Shown one piece after another: positions 35,308 through 48,085 of a stretch of 64,000 nucleotides of DNA. Every line of letters begins with the position of its first letter. Positions within the stretch are counted from its first letter, which is position 1. This stretch comes from Protea cynaroides. Taxonomy: Eukaryota; Streptophyta; Magnoliopsida; Proteales; Proteaceae. Under the pieces are notes generated by a model. The model was not told where the DNA came from and did no database searches. It saw only the letters and a list, made by a program, of their open reading frames with translations. The stretch lies in assembly GCA_028583415.1 (NCBI GenBank), contig CM053265.1, forward strand, positions 28,675,815-28,739,814. The letters run 5' to 3'. The position numbers and the translations under genes were made by a program.

Positions 35308-37389
35308 GTTATATATAAGGTGATATAACAGTGAGTGGATTTGGTTCGGCCATCAAAAGGTGGTAGATTTTGGAACAAAAAGAAAAAATGGAAATAAGAA
35401 GAAGAGTTAAGAACAAAAGGGGCTAGGCATGGATTTAGGAAACAAACAAAAAAAGAAAAAGAAATGGAAACTAGCTATGTATCGGCCTCCATGAAATAAA
35501 AAAAATAAAAATATTGAGTAAGGGACAATGGATAGTAGCTGAAGCAGAATGGAAAGCAGCTGAAGAAGATTGGGAAAGAAGCCATGGAGAATTGGTTTAA
35601 GGAATGAAAAAAAAATATTAGAAAGAAATCCGGCAACAAGATTTGGAGGGGGGTTTTAGAGGAAAGAAGAGAAGAAGAATAAAAAGGGGGGTTTAGAGGA
35701 AGATAATAGAATCGGGGTGAAGAAGAGAGTCTGAGAGAGTTTGAATGATCGAGAAACTAAGCTTAAAAAAAGAAAACAGAGAGAAGAGAATATAGAGACT
35801 CGGGCCAGTGGAGTTTTAGAAAGGAATAGAAAAAAAGATAGAAGGAAGTTTACAAAGGGGGAGACAATCGGCCAGGAAGAGAGGGGGGGAGACCAACTAG
35901 TTAAGAAGATGGAAAGCTGAGAGGAAAGAATAAGGAGAGGAGAGCCTGACCAAGGGAGGTAAGGTGGCTTATTGAGAGGAAGACCAAGAGAGATCAGAGA
36001 GTCTGGGAGAGGTATCTAGGAACAGAGGGAAGATTCCAGAGATTATGGGAGAAGAGGCCGAGAGACCAGAAGAGAAGAAGAACCAGAAGCTGGGAGAAGA
36101 AGAAGAAGAAGAAGCAGGAGAAGAAAAAAAAGAATGAAGGTATGGACTCTAACCCACGATTACCTCTTGTATCCTCTTCTCTTACTATCTAATCTGACAT
36201 CCCAGATCGGATACCCATCTACTACAGACCCCCCACCAACTTAATGACAAACCAGTGCTAGACCTTATCACTAACCACCCCTAACTAGCTGCGACACCTA
36301 TACAACCTGCATGGCCCATGCTACCATCAAACCCAGACCCCCTGGACTCCAATTTTCCTTATCTCATTACAACCCAGCATGGAACCCTCATCATCCCCTC
36401 TCTACCTTCACACCTGTCCACAACCACTGAGAACCTACCCATCTAACCAACATTGAACGATCTACACCCACCGCCAGCAGACCTTCATCCAACCTCCTTA
36501 GCAAACCCAATCGACTACCACCCGATCACCCCTTTTCCTGAAACCCATCACCTGTCAACCACATTAACCCTACATGACTTAACCCTCCATCCCTATCTGC
36601 TACCCTTACTCACAACTAGACTACCTAACTCCTTCGAACAACAACTTCATCGCAACCCTCTTGTAAATCCTACTTGCAACCTGCAATCTCCCTACCCCAT
36701 ACCAAGAACCCATTCAACCACCATCATCTCCTACAGCCTCAACTAAAACCTTCATCGACCACCACTGAAAAACCCCTACCAATGTACCTGTTACAAAACA
36801 CCATCAAAACCAACCCTGTATATCACATCACCTCCACTCACCACCTGTACCCCACATGTCCACCATCACATCCTAACTGAACCTGCATCTCTATTCGACC
36901 AACCTAATGCCCATAAACCCATGCGTCACTACCTGAAACCTCACTTAATACCTATCGATGACACCTGGTTGAGAATACCCTCATCACCTCAATCTAACTT
37001 TCCTAATCCTCACCAACTCATCACCTCTACCGAATACCTTCATTCATCTTACCTGATAATCACCTCCACCTAGATACATAAACCCATCATCCCTCCTATA
37101 ACCAACCAATTCTCTCCTCATTAAGTCTAAGCCATTGGATGTAGATTTTTGTATTTTGTTTATATAGATATCATATATTAGTTAAATATGATCCATCAGA
37201 TGTAAATTTCTTATGTTGGTTATGATGATATCATACTTTATTTAAACCTGATCTATTGATTTTGATGATATTAACAGGAAAAATATGATCGTTGATTTGA
37301 TAATATTATAAGCAAATCTAATTTGTTGATTTTTGATAATCTTGATGATAAATGTAACCGTTGATCTTGATCATGTTGATCATGATATT
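35308..37389. other. Purine-rich, then C-rich, then AT-rich unassigned sequence
   Basis: 35380-36135 is strongly purine-rich (GAAGAAGAAG), ending GAAGGTATGGACTC, which looks like the leader and donor of the LTRs here. 36160-37110 is rich in CCT/CCA/ACC, giving threonine/proline-rich frames without gene character. 37130-37389 is AT-rich with ACCGTTGAT words. The order parallels the foreign DNA in B (11463-13612). Confidence 0.45.
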
Positions 37390-37870
37390 TAAACCATTGG
37401 ATTATCTTCATGAGTAATTTATAAAAATTTAAACCGTTGGATTATCATCATGAGTGATTTAAATGAATCTGAACCATTGGATTATCATCATGAGTGATTT
37501 AAATGAATATAAACCATTGGATTATCATCAAGCGAGATTTAGAAGAATCTAAACCATTGGATTATCATCATGAGTAATTTAGATGAATTTAAACCGTTGG
37601 ATTATCATATGATGATTGATCAATAGATCTCCACCGTTGAATTATCATTATGACATATTTAAATGAATCTAAACCGTTGGAATATTGTTATGAGTGATTT
37701 AAATGAATCTAAACTGTTGGATTATCATCATAACTAATTTTAATGACTTTGAACCATTAGATTATCATTATGAGTGATTTAGGTCATTGGATTATCATGA
37801 TAGATGATTTAGATGAATTTGAATCATTAGATGATCATCATGAGTGATTTAAATGAATCTGAACCATTGG
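37390..37870 (+). repeat. 40-bp minisatellite, about 12 copies
   Basis: Units of TAAACCATTGGATTATCATC plus ATGAGTGATTTAAATGAATC. Spacing is exactly 40 bp for nine successive units (37391 to 37751); then one short unit of about 30 bp is followed by two more units. The flanks to about 38100 hold looser AACCATTGAT words. Confidence 0.93.
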
Positions 37871-39236
37871 ATCTAAGTTTGAACATAATATGCATGAGAT
37901 CTGAGCTATTGTTTACCTAGTATGGTCATGATAATTGATGTGGGATGAATCAAAATCGTTGATTGAGGATCTCATCACTGATTGCATTTTTTAGGAAATT
38001 TATATAAATATGAACCATTAGATTGAGGATTTGATGTTGATACATTGTTAAAGAGACAAATTAAATCCAAACCATTGATTGAGGATCTAATCTTGACAGC
38101 ATTGTTGAGAATTCACATTGTTATAGCCAATTCTAAAAAATTAGGCATGATATCCAAGTCATCCCTTACGGCACCCAAATACATCCAAGATCACTACCAC
38201 GATGATTACAAATTAAATCCCATAGTCTATACATGCAATAACTTAATAATCAAGAAGCAATAGTAATATAAAAGAATGCATTTAATACTAACATATGCAG
38301 CTATGATGATAACATATCCCATACTATGTATCAGCTTATCAGTTACTGTTCTTCTCAAAATACTAACATATCTATATACATATCCAAAAAGAAAATAGTA
38401 AATCTGTTACATTATTCTTGATAGACATTTTCATCTATCAACAAAAGAATTATAATATCCATAATGTATCAGTGAAGGAGAAAAATAAGGGGAGGGCTAT
38501 GTTACGCGTAGACGCAGTCACTACAGATGCAACCCTTGGTATGCTCTCCACCAACATCATCAATACTAGCAACCACCCTAGCCAGAGGGGACTCCATAAA
38601 ATCAACAATAGATAAGTTACCTACAGAAGAATAAAAAAAAAGTATCGATATGAGGATGACCTCACATCCCAACTCAATGAGAAATCTTGTATCACATGCA
38701 TTGAATATACAACATCAAATGATATGAAATGCAATTTATTTTTATATTAGGTCTTAGGTTTATGTTACTACATCCTGGGAAAAAGATAGAAGTTGAATAG
38801 ACGACCTCGGGCTGTTAAATGAATTCTACAAGTAAACACCCCCTTTCGGGACTTCAGTCCTTACAGGGTTCGTCACCACCCATCATAGACTCCGCAACAC
38901 ATAAGCTACCATACACCCATACATCACTTATGCGCCAGTTATCGTACACCCATACGTTACTGACTCCCTCTAGGGTCTCCCATCTTTCGGAAGTGCGAAG
39001 CTATGTCAGTATTTTTACCCCTACTGGAAGGGCAAAGGAAAATAGGTTATGGCACCAACTATGTCTATTATGTTCATTCGTTTTACTTTGGTTGTCTGCC
39101 AATAGAAGCCCCTGAATCACCAATCCCATGGATCACTGTACCCCTACTAGCATGTCGACATAACCATCATGTTATCCACTAGCAGAGAACCCCGTCTCCA
39201 CTCCCATCAATACCGTGTCTCCTACTAGTGTGCTCA
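37871..39236. other. Unassigned sequence
   Basis: AT-rich to about 38800, with GAACCATTAGATTGAGGATTTGATG-like text that recurs near 63300. From 38820 it is richer in C, with GTACACCCATAC words (38908 and 38944). No gene recognised. Confidence 0.4.
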
Positions 39237-39356
39237 CAATCCAACATGATCCATGTGCCTGCACTCCCATGCACCACAAGAACCACCATACATGGCCAAT
39301 CCACATTATAATCCAATATGATCCGTGTATCCACACTAAAATGCGTTATACGAACC
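39237..39356. repeat. Approx. 72-bp imperfect tandem unit, target of element D (left side)
   Basis: AATCCAACATGATCC... (39237) and AATCCAATATGATCC... (39309) start similar units ending with ACGAACCATCAT-type text. A third unit begins AATCCAAAATGATCC at about 61607, on the other side of element D. So D inserted into the second unit of an older tandem repeat. Confidence 0.6.
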
Positions 39357-39361
39357 ATCAT
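39357..39361 (+). repeat. Target-site duplication of element D, left copy (ATCAT)
   Basis: ATCAT before the LTR; identical copy at 61586-61590. Confidence 0.92.
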
Positions 39362-41733
39362 TGTAAGACCCGCACGCCACGAACTTGGTCTAACCTTACA
39401 TTTTGTGTCGTGACCCGTCTACATATGATGGTCGAGCCAAGTGGACCAAGTGTGTGAAGAAACCCAATACCCAGTATGAAAATTTGCTCAAAAATAGTCA
39501 AAATGAGGGTAGGGTCGCATGCCTAAACAGGCAGGTCCAACCCCCTCATCGACCCCCAACATTGACCCATGACCAGGGGTCACAGGGGGTCTCGGATTGT
39601 CCGACCCCCTCATCGACCCCCTCATCGACCCCCAGTATTCGGGAAAAACAGCAGGAACCAAAAATTAGGAAACTTTCCTAATTTCGATTGGAACCTTTCC
39701 TAAACTCAATGGGACTTATTTTGGGAGGTTTTACTCTATAAATAGGATGTCCCTAAGCCTCTTCCACTCCTTTTACAACCCTAATTGGATTGAGAGAAAG
39801 AGAAGAGAAGGAAGAAAAGAAGAAGAGAAGCAAGGAAGAGAAGAAAGCAAAAAGGAGAAGAGTTGCAGAGAAGGAGTATTCTTCTCAGGTATGGATACTA
39901 ATTCCATGAGTTTCTATAGACCTTAGGTTAGATAATGAAGAGAGTATGATCTCGAAGAATCCCAAACCATCAACCCATGGTTAGGTTTTCATGGAAAACC
40001 ATGGGGAAGTCATGAAAGCCATTTAGGTGAATGAATCATGGTTCTAGGCCGTAGAACATGTGTAATATGGACTGTAGTAGCAATCCATAGGACCCCAAAC
40101 ACGAAGAATGGACTGGAAGCAGAAAAATCACCAAAACCCACAGGGGATCGCATAGGGGGTCGATGGCCAATCGACCCTACCAGACCCTGAGCATCGACCC
40201 CCAGTGTTCGGGAAGTCCAGAATAAGGGGGTTGCACCAGGGGTCGATCATGATTCCGACCCTACCTCCGACCGCCAGTTAAAAACATGGTTTTTAAATTC
40301 AGAATTAATTCTAATTAAATTCTATCGACTTTGTTAGGTCTTCTAGCAATATAATAACAATATAAAAGTGATTTTAAAGCTTGAAAGAGGATCTATTAGC
40401 AAGCTAAGGTGAGGGAACAAGACCTAAAATAATTGGTTAATAACAAATTGTTTTTATTTCTTGAGTCCAATACCTTGATTGATTCTATGCGTGTATGCTT
40501 GTAATGTGCATTTAACATGTCATCCAATATTCCTGCTATTACTGCTCATGCATATCTAATTCCGTTTATTTATAACATGATGATGATGATGATGATAGGA
40601 ATAGGCATGTGAATGTTTGTGTTTGGCTGGTGTACATGGTGCGAGTAGAGATGGTATCAATCGGTACTTCGATGCCGTTCTCATCGGGGTATATTGTGCC
40701 ATGGTCTATTCAAGTCATGTCCACTAAGCAAGTGTTAGTGTGCTTGATGCAACTGGAGCATCAAGGGGAGGACCTGGCATTGTGGTTCAGTCTGGTCACC
40801 AGACTCTAGCTCTATCTCTACTCAAGTCTTGTCCACTAACATCTTCGTATCGCCATTATCATAGCGGAACTAATATGTCGTAGGGCATCAGGGGGGGACT
40901 TAGCATTGTGGTTTAGCCTGGTCACCAGACCCTAGCTCTATCTCTATGGATGTATTGAGGGATGCTGGGGTGAGGCATTGGATACACTGTTTGACATTAT
41001 GATTGGTTAGTTGCGAGCCCAGTTTGTAACCCTAGCCAGCAGGGGTTTATTTGTTGGTATGGTATCAACCAGTAGAGCCATGCCATTTTCATGGGGTGTA
41101 TATTGTGCCTTCTGGGTGCTGTGGGCGACGGTGAGAGGTTCACCGGGCGTATCCACACTCTCGTGCATAGAGGTGCGGCGGCCACCTATCCTTTCTATAG
41201 CACATTGCAAACTTATTTACCAGACCACAGATATGAATTGAATGCATGCATATGTTTGTTGCATTGTTTTGTTTACTCACAGAGCTCAAGTTGGAGAGCT
41301 GACCCTCGCGCGTGCAATTCTTTTTAGTTTCTGATGTTGCAGGTACTGTGATTGAAGATTTTGTCTATAGGCCAACATATGGCCGGGTGGAGGCTATGAA
41401 TGAGCAAGCTATGGAGAACGAACATGGTTCGTTAAGCGAGCGTTTCAACGATGGATATGACTAGTGTTTAGTTTTTGTATTTGGATATTGTAATATGTAT
41501 TAAGTTATGTTTTGGTTAATTGAAAATAAATAGAATATTAATTATTTATCATGATTAAACCTCAGTTCATTATCTGTAAGACTTTCGCTATTTATTTTAT
41601 TATCTCTGATTAATGTGGAATGTGTTTTGATTTATCATATGTGGGATAGCCTATTGTGTGATCCTGGTTGAACCATTGGTTTATTAACGGTTCATCACAC
41701 CATTCTGGTTGGAGCAAAATTTGGGGTGTGACA
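39362..41733 (+). repeat. 5' LTR of element D
   Basis: TGTAAGACC to GGTGTGACA, 2372 bp. Keyword clusters at about 39512-39648 and 40141-40275; a perfect TATAAATA at 39737-39744; purine-rich leader; donor CTCAG|GTATGG with the intron starting at 39890; GATGATGATG near 40580; exon-like ORF at 41343-41464. Confidence 0.92.
41343..41464 (+). other. LTR-encoded exon-like ORF, D 5' LTR
   Basis: After CTGATGTTGCAG: TVIEDFVYRPTYG, EAMNEQAMENEHG, SERFNDGYD, TAG at 41462-41464. Same length (122 nt) and position as in the A/B/C LTRs; the C-terminal cysteines are replaced. Confidence 0.5.
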
Positions 41734-41736
41734 ACT

Positions 41737-41748
41737 TTGTATCAGAGC
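41737..41748 (+). promoter_or_regulatory. Primer binding site of element D, mutated
   Basis: TTGTATCAGAGC, one base off TGGTATCAGAGC, three bases after the LTR end. Confidence 0.8.
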
Positions 41749-42434
41749 TCTCTCATGCCTTCCCGTAAAACCTGAATACTTCCACTAGAGTCCATGAACT
41801 GAGTTAGGATAAATTAAAAGCTTTAATACAAACACCCCATAAGCACATGTGTTGGTTGAGACAGAACCTAAAGAAGACAATAATATACATATAAAAGGTG
41901 GAACCATATGTATACACTCAAACAGAAAGAGAAGACCAAAAAATTATCCTAATAAATAAATAATATAGGGTATTATCTATAAGTTGGGTAGTTATCCAAG
42001 TATACAAGGATATAGTACAGTAGCAAGAAGGAAGCTTCTGTAAAGCAGAAAATTGAATACAGAGTTGGTACTCACAAGATGTGAAACTCGATGTTTGACA
42101 AAGGAAGGAGAAAATGGCTAGTAATGCCTAATTCCCTGCAAAGGTAAAAGGAAAGATCTCGGGCCGAATCCAACAGTGATAGGAGAATAACGGCCCTACA
42201 TTAAGAATAAGAGTAACTACAAGAAGATAAAACTATACTCTTGGGTGACGTGGAGATTCAGAGTGAGATCCATTACATGCTGATCCATTGCCCACTGAGC
42301 ATTATGAAGAGATGTTGCAACTTGACCCCACCACTCTCTGGCTCGAGAATGGGTAGTGAAAACTCATCCGAGTAGATGCTAAATAATGATAATCAGATTG
42401 AAGCAAATAAGTGAAGGTGAACAACCAGGCCACT
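41749..42434. other. Leader of element D with a stub of the antisense ORF
   Basis: At about 42248-42305 the plus strand (GTGGAGATTCAGAGTGAGAT ... CTGATCCATTGCCCACTGAGC) resembles the complement of the antisense ORF C-terminus in B (5371-5420). The rest of that ORF is missing; gag begins about 130 bp later. So D seems to have lost most of the antisense gene. The similarity is weak and judged by eye. Confidence 0.35.
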
Positions 42435-42855
42435 CCAGCCAATCACCTGGACTACCAATTACCTTGGTCACGGTTGTAATAAACTTGGCCCAATAAAATA
42501 CAAGAGCAACAACAGATGAGACCGACTATGCAAGTTGCTATCCAAATTTCTAATGCTACATCAACACCTCTGGGTCAAACCAAGTACGGTACCAATTGGT
42601 AGCAACATTGTACCCCAATACCGGTTAGCTATAACACAGTGCCTACCATATAGCAAGTCCCAGTAATGTACACCCCAGTGTAGAAGTTTGGTGCACAACA
42701 AGCAGTGTATCAAGGTGGTTAACCTTATCATCCACCGATGTATGGGATAGTTGCATCATGACAGAATGATCTGATAAGGATTGAAGAATGTCTTTTGAAA
42801 ATAAAGCCTTAAACGTTTTCGGCAAAGGATCAAATCTATTGTGGCCATGTAACTA
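42435..42855 (+). pseudogene. gag remnant of element D
   Basis: LVTVVINLAQ, then a stop, MQVAI, and PYHPPMYG near 42730. RIEECLLKIKP (about 42778-42810), followed by LLWPCN, aligns with LVERFLKMKP ... LWPAH of the other gags. Several stops; the zinc knuckle was not found before element C begins. Confidence 0.6.
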
Positions 42856-43264
42856 GATATGTTTATATAGGATGCGGTGCATTATTGATTTACTCTTATG
42901 ATTATAGAGGATGCACATACCGGATTTTAATTTCTCATACCTTGACAGGATACCTTATTGATTTAACCTGCCAATTGGAGTTATAGATATTGTTTTTTTA
43001 GTATTAGTCCTGATTATACCAATCTGAGCCACTCTCATGATCGACAACATGAACAGAGATATGAACTGAATGAACAGTTAAATGTTTAATCATGTTGAGC
43101 GTACATATTTTCCATTTTACCTGATTTACTAATGCACGAAAACCTTCTCCAGATTTATTCCTATAGTGCCTTGACCAATGGCAATATATATACTCAATAG
43201 AACCGGTAACCCTGAGGTTAAAAACTGTAAAACCTCTATTTTCATGTATTTAGACCACCGTGCA
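42856..43264 (+). other. Element D interior, unassigned
   Basis: AT-rich. Short gag- or pol-like words at most; no clear domain. Ends at GTGCA, the target duplication of C (43260-43264). Confidence 0.4.
43260..43264 (+). repeat. Target-site duplication of element C, left copy (GTGCA)
   Basis: Identical copy at 55169-55173. Confidence 0.92.
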
Positions 43265-45556
43265 TGTAAGACCCGTGTCAAACTAACCCGGTCTTACCAC
43301 CTTGAACCAGGTTTACCCATCATGGTCGAGTCAAATGGACCAAGGGCGTGAAGGAGATCGTGATCCCAGATATCAAAATCGACCCAAAAATACTTAAATT
43401 AGGGGAAGGGTCGCATACCCAGCTAAGCAGGGTCGGACCTCCCAAAACAAAGAGTCAGACCCTCAGTTTTGAAGGGAGGGTCGGACAGCTTAAGACCCTA
43501 GGGTCGACAGGATCATCGACCCTCCCATCGACCCTCGGATCCTGCCGAAAATAGAAACTAGGAAACTTCAAGATTTTCGATTGGATTCCTTCCTAATCTC
43601 AAAGGGATTTATTTTAGGATGTTTACAGCCTATTTAAAGGACGTCCCTAGGCCACTTTCACTCCTTTCACAACCCTAATTGAATTGAGAGAAAGAGAGGA
43701 AAAGGAAAAGAGGAAGAAGAGAGGCAAGGAAGAGAACCTAGCAAAAAAGAGAAGAGTTGCAGAGAAAGATTAATCTTCTCAGGTATGGATACTAATTCCA
43801 TGAGTTTCTACAGACCTTAGGATAGTTATTGGAGAGAGTGATCTCGGAGAAACCCAAACCATCCATCCATGGTTAGGTTTTCATGGAAAACCCTAGGATA
43901 ATGGATGAAAGCCATCTAGGAGGATGATTCATGATTTCAGACCATGGAATGAGTGTTGAATGGAATGTAGAAGCAAGACATAGGACCCCAAACACGAAGG
44001 ATAGATTAAAAGTGGAAATTGGACCAAAGTGCACCGAGGGTCGCACCCAGGGTCGATAGGCCATCCGACCCTAGGTGTTTCTGACCATCGACCCTCAGCA
44101 TTCAGGAAGTCCAGAAAGAAGGGAGGGTCGATAGACCCATCGACCCTAGCATCGACCCTCAGTTAACAGAATGGTTTTTAAATTCAGAATTAATTTTAAT
44201 TAAATTCTATCGATTTTGTTAGGTTTTCTAGCAATATAATAACATTGTAAAGGTGAATCTAAAGCTTGGAAAAGTATCTTATAGCAAGCTAAGGTGAGGA
44301 ACCTTAACTCCAAACTAAATTAGTTAATAATAAACTATTTTTTTTATTAAGTCCAATGCCATGCTTAATTCTATGCGAATATGTTTGTAATGTGCATACA
44401 ACATGCCATCCAATATTTCTATTACTTGTTCATACATATTTACTTTATCGTTTATAACATGATGATGATGATGATGATAGGAATAGGCATGTGCTTGTAT
44501 GTGTGTGGTTGATGTGTTTGATGCGAGCAAGTATCAGGGGAGGTGTGATGAGAACGTCAATAAACGTTAACCTTTGGCGGGTCTCAGCACTTTAGCTCTA
44601 TCTCTAACTCAAGTCTTGTGCATTGGCATCGTCATATCGCCATTACTTTAGTAGAACTATTATGTCGTAGAGTATCAGGGGAGGTGGTCTCGGTCCTTGT
44701 AGTCTCTGACTCTACCGGGGGGCCTTAGCTCTATCTCTATGGACATTCTGAGGGATGCTGGGGTGAGGCCTTGGATACACTGTATGGCATTAGGATTGGT
44801 TAGTTGCGAGCCCAGTTTGCAGCCCTCGCCAACAGGGGCTTACGTGTTGGTATGACACTATATAGCAATAAACGTAACCTTTGTTATATAATGTTCATGA
44901 TTGGATGCATGTGAGTTGACGATAAACGTGATCTTCGATAACGTCACACACTCGTGTATAGAGGCGGAGTCAATAAACGCGACCTTTGGCTACCTCAACC
45001 TTTCTATTGCATACTGCAAACTTTAAAACCGGACCAAAGATATCAATTGACTTTTTGCATGCATATGTATTGTTGCATTGTTTTGGCTACTCACTGAGCC
45101 GTGTTGTGTGCTCACCCCTCGACGTCGAATATTTTTAGTTGATGATGCAGGTTATACGGTTGAAGATTTTGTAAATGCTTTTGCGTACGGGACGGTAGTG
45201 GGGATGGAAGCTGAAGCTGAAGTGGATACACACGACTCCTCTTGCGAGTGCAACTCGTGTGTATTTGATTCGACATTTTATAGGTTTCTTTATTGGATGT
45301 ATTCAGACATGTATTTGATATTTAATATTTATGTCTCAGTTGAATACAGAATAATTGCTATTAAATTATTAATATCATTTAGTTTCTCAGTTCATCTTAT
45401 TATAAGATTTCCGCTATTGTGTATTACTCTGATTATGATTACGGATGTGTGTAAATTGGATAACGCGGGGATAGCCTATTTGAGATCCTGGTTGAACCGT
45501 TGGTTATTTAGAGGTTCATCACACCATTCTGGTTAGACCAAAATTGGGGTGTGACA
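43265..45556 (+). repeat. 5' LTR of element C
   Basis: TGTAAGACC to GGTGTGACA, 2292 bp. TATTTAAAGG at 43631-43640, purine-rich leader, donor CTCAG|GTATGG with the intron starting at 43783, keyword clusters at about 43407-43535 and 44036-44160, a (GAT)n run at 44461-44478, AATAAACG repeats, and the exon-like ORF from 45151. Confidence 0.93.
45151..45269 (+). other. LTR-encoded exon-like ORF, C 5' LTR (stop lost)
   Basis: YTVEDFVNAFAYG, EAEAEVD, CECNSCVFD. The usual TAG after VFD reads TCG, so the frame continues to 45536 here. The C 3' copy keeps the stop. Confidence 0.5.
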
Positions 45557-45559
45557 ACT

Positions 45560-45572
45560 TGGTATCAGAGCA
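45560..45572 (+). promoter_or_regulatory. Primer binding site of element C (tRNA-iMet type)
   Basis: TGGTATCAGAGCA, three bases after the LTR. Confidence 0.93.
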
Positions 45573-45831
45573 TCTCAGGCCTTTTCCGCCGACTAACATA
45601 CATTCGAGACAATTATGAACTGAGATAGGATAAACTAAAAGCTTTAATACAAACACATTGTAAGCACAAGTGATGATTGAGACCAAATTTAAAAAGAGAA
45701 TAATGCATCTATAAAAGGGAAACAAGTTACATACAATGAGTGAGAGAAACAAAACGTATATACTTAACTAAAGCAGAGTACAGTCCACAACCCGGATAGT
45801 TACTCTGTAGTACAAGAAAATAAAAGTACAC

Positions 45832-47157
45832 TCAGGAAGCTGGAGGCGAAGGAGGAGGCGGTGCCTCACGATCTCTATCGTAGTCCTCAGCATAGACTCT
45901 AGTCAACTAGGCTATCTGAGTCTGGGTCGTCTGTAGACTAGCTGTGAGACCGGCTATCCTCTGATCAGTCGCACGTTGCACCTCTAGGAGCTCTCCCATC
46001 CACATGTCTGATGAGTGCTAAGCAGCCAACAGCTCCTCCATCCTCAGATCAGATCTACGCTGAGCATCCCTGATCTCCTGCAACATCTCTATCATGGCTG
46101 AAGGTGGAAGTAAAGGATCAGCCGAATGGGAAGGACCAGCCTCAGGAGCAGGAGCCGCCGCAGAAGAAGTACCAACTCCAGCCGCATGTGTAGGTGAAGG
46201 CGGTGGTATCGAGTCGACGTCCATATACATACGATCGTCATCGTCAATCGAATCCCTACGAGCTCTAGCAGCAGCCGCAGCAGCCTCAGCATTAGCCATC
46301 TCAACCCGAGTGTGAGGGCGCACCATCGCGTTCCTCTCCTCATCACTAACCTCAGCATCTCGCAGCCCCATCTTGCAGATAGCCTCCCAATCTAGAGGCG
46401 ACGAGAAGGTCTTCTCCTGGATCTTCTCATCTACCAGATCCACCCCCAGACGGGTCAGTAGCACTATAATCATGCGTCCATAGGGTATATTACCCCTATG
46501 ACCGGACAATGTAGCACTAATCATCGTCCGCATGATGATGTAAGGAAGGCAGACCGGCTGGCGAGTGCAGATGCTATAAATCAGAAACTGTGTCAGCTGA
46601 GAGACCCTCTCATAGTGCCCACTCTGTGGGATCAGATTATGCTGGATAATCTTATAGAAGACCCGTGGAGCTGGATGCAAGTAACAGGCTCTCATCTGCC
46701 AACGATCAGGACGGAGCAACTGGTTGTCGATCTCTACCCTCATCTCCATCTCAACAAACTGTGGCTCTCCCGGCGCACAGTACACCATGGGGACATCATA
46801 GGGAATGCCCAATAGATCAGCCAGCTGCCGATAATCAAAGGAAATGTGCACCCCCTTGACATAACTGGTGATGCGCAACTCCTGACCATGATCAACGTCA
46901 TTGTAATTCCCCACCACCTGGAGATTACTATAGAACTGGCGCACCAAATCTGGACATGTGCACGCGTCGTATGTGATGACTGGGAGCCACCCCATATCAC
47001 CAAATGCTCCATCTACATTGAACAAGGCTAGCTCAGCCAAGTTCACCATGCGACCCCCTTCCACTTTCTTACGGGCATAGTCAGCATACTGTGCCTCAGC
47101 TTCATTCGAACGGAAGCGACGTGGATAACGCACTCTGGGTACTTTGGTACGAGCCAA
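45832..47157 (-). pseudogene. Antisense accessory ORF of element C
   Basis: Same gene as in A and B. The homologous start codon (47155-47157) is TTG instead of ATG. The frame is otherwise open for about 380 codons, including a globular block with LADLLGIPYDVPMVYC and HNLIPQSGHYERVSQL, acidic DDDD and the IPPPSPTHA linker. It ends in a TAG where B has a CAG (46018-46020). Past that the coiled coil and the C-terminus with PPPPSPPAS are still readable to a TGA at 45832-45834, with one more TAG replacing a Trp codon near 45908. The frame also extends upstream of the normal start to an ATG at 47256, which is probably not used. Role unknown. Confidence 0.75.
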
Positions 47158-48085
47158 AGTATTTGCAAAACAAGAAAGATAAAGGAAACAAGGAGTTAAT
47201 AGGATAAAAATCCAAAATATGATATAATAACGATGTAAGTTGACCATAAAGCCCATTCCTCACCATATAAGTGGGCATAAGGACTTACGAAGGTTTAAAC
47301 ATATCCTACGACCCACATGCAGTAGGAAATTTTAACTGACGATGTCCAATTTGAAGAAATTCAAGAAAAATTGAAATTGTCGACAAATTAGGGCAAAAAG
47401 AGAAAATTTCAAGTTTCTCGATAACCAACCGATGAAACTCAAAACTTTTTAAGGGCTTTCGTTCCTCGAGACACCAATAACAAAAGCCCCAATAAAAATC
47501 AAATTTTTACGGTTGGAAAAAATTTAATTTGGAAAATACAAGTTAAACGTGCAAAAACCTAGAAATGGAAACCTAAAAACAGGTAAAAATGGGAAGACAT
47601 ACCTGTAGTGATGACGTGGACGTCGAAACCCGGAGTCAAACTGATCCAAAATAGTAGAGTAGCACTGTAGGAACTCAGAGAGGAGAGATGAGTCGAAACG
47701 GAGGAGGAATAGTGAGAAATGACCCAGAATCGGATCTTAAAAATCTGATTTTTGGTCCGAGGGTCGGACAATTCGACTAGCACAATCGACCCTCGAATCG
47801 ACCCTCCCATCGACCCTCGGCTCTCGGGAATCTGACAGAAAATCAAGGGTCGGATACCCATCGACCCTCAGCTCTCGGGAAGAACAGGTCATTCCCAGGG
47901 TCGGATACCAAGGGTCGGACATACCATCGACCCTCACCATCGACCCTACATAGAAAAGACAGTATTTTTCACAGAATGAATTGAGGATTTTGAATTTTAT
48001 ATTGGTTAGCGTGCCTACATGAAGTATAAATGAATTCTCACTGATTTTGATGATTTTCAAGCACCACCCATCTCAGAAGGAAAAT
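47158..48085. other. Leader of element C between antisense ORF and gag
   Basis: Minus strand: donor-like CTACAG|GTATGT (intron from 47602) and an acceptor position TTTTGCAA (AG lost) next to the antisense start. TGACGTGGACGTCG at 47612-47625. Hairpin-capable GGGCTTT...AAAGCCC near 47452-47488. Keyword array at 47757-47947. Just before gag, TGATTTTCAAG (AG at 48060-48061) is a candidate 3' splice site on the plus strand. Confidence 0.55.

Noticed and set aside
35380..36880. Purine-rich and C-rich frames, including a Thr/Pro-rich ORF at 36453-36746
   Set aside because: Low-complexity composition, no domain, no start or splice context.
37390..37870. CRISPR-like array
   Set aside because: Units are contiguous without unique spacers, and the context is a plant genome; it is a minisatellite.
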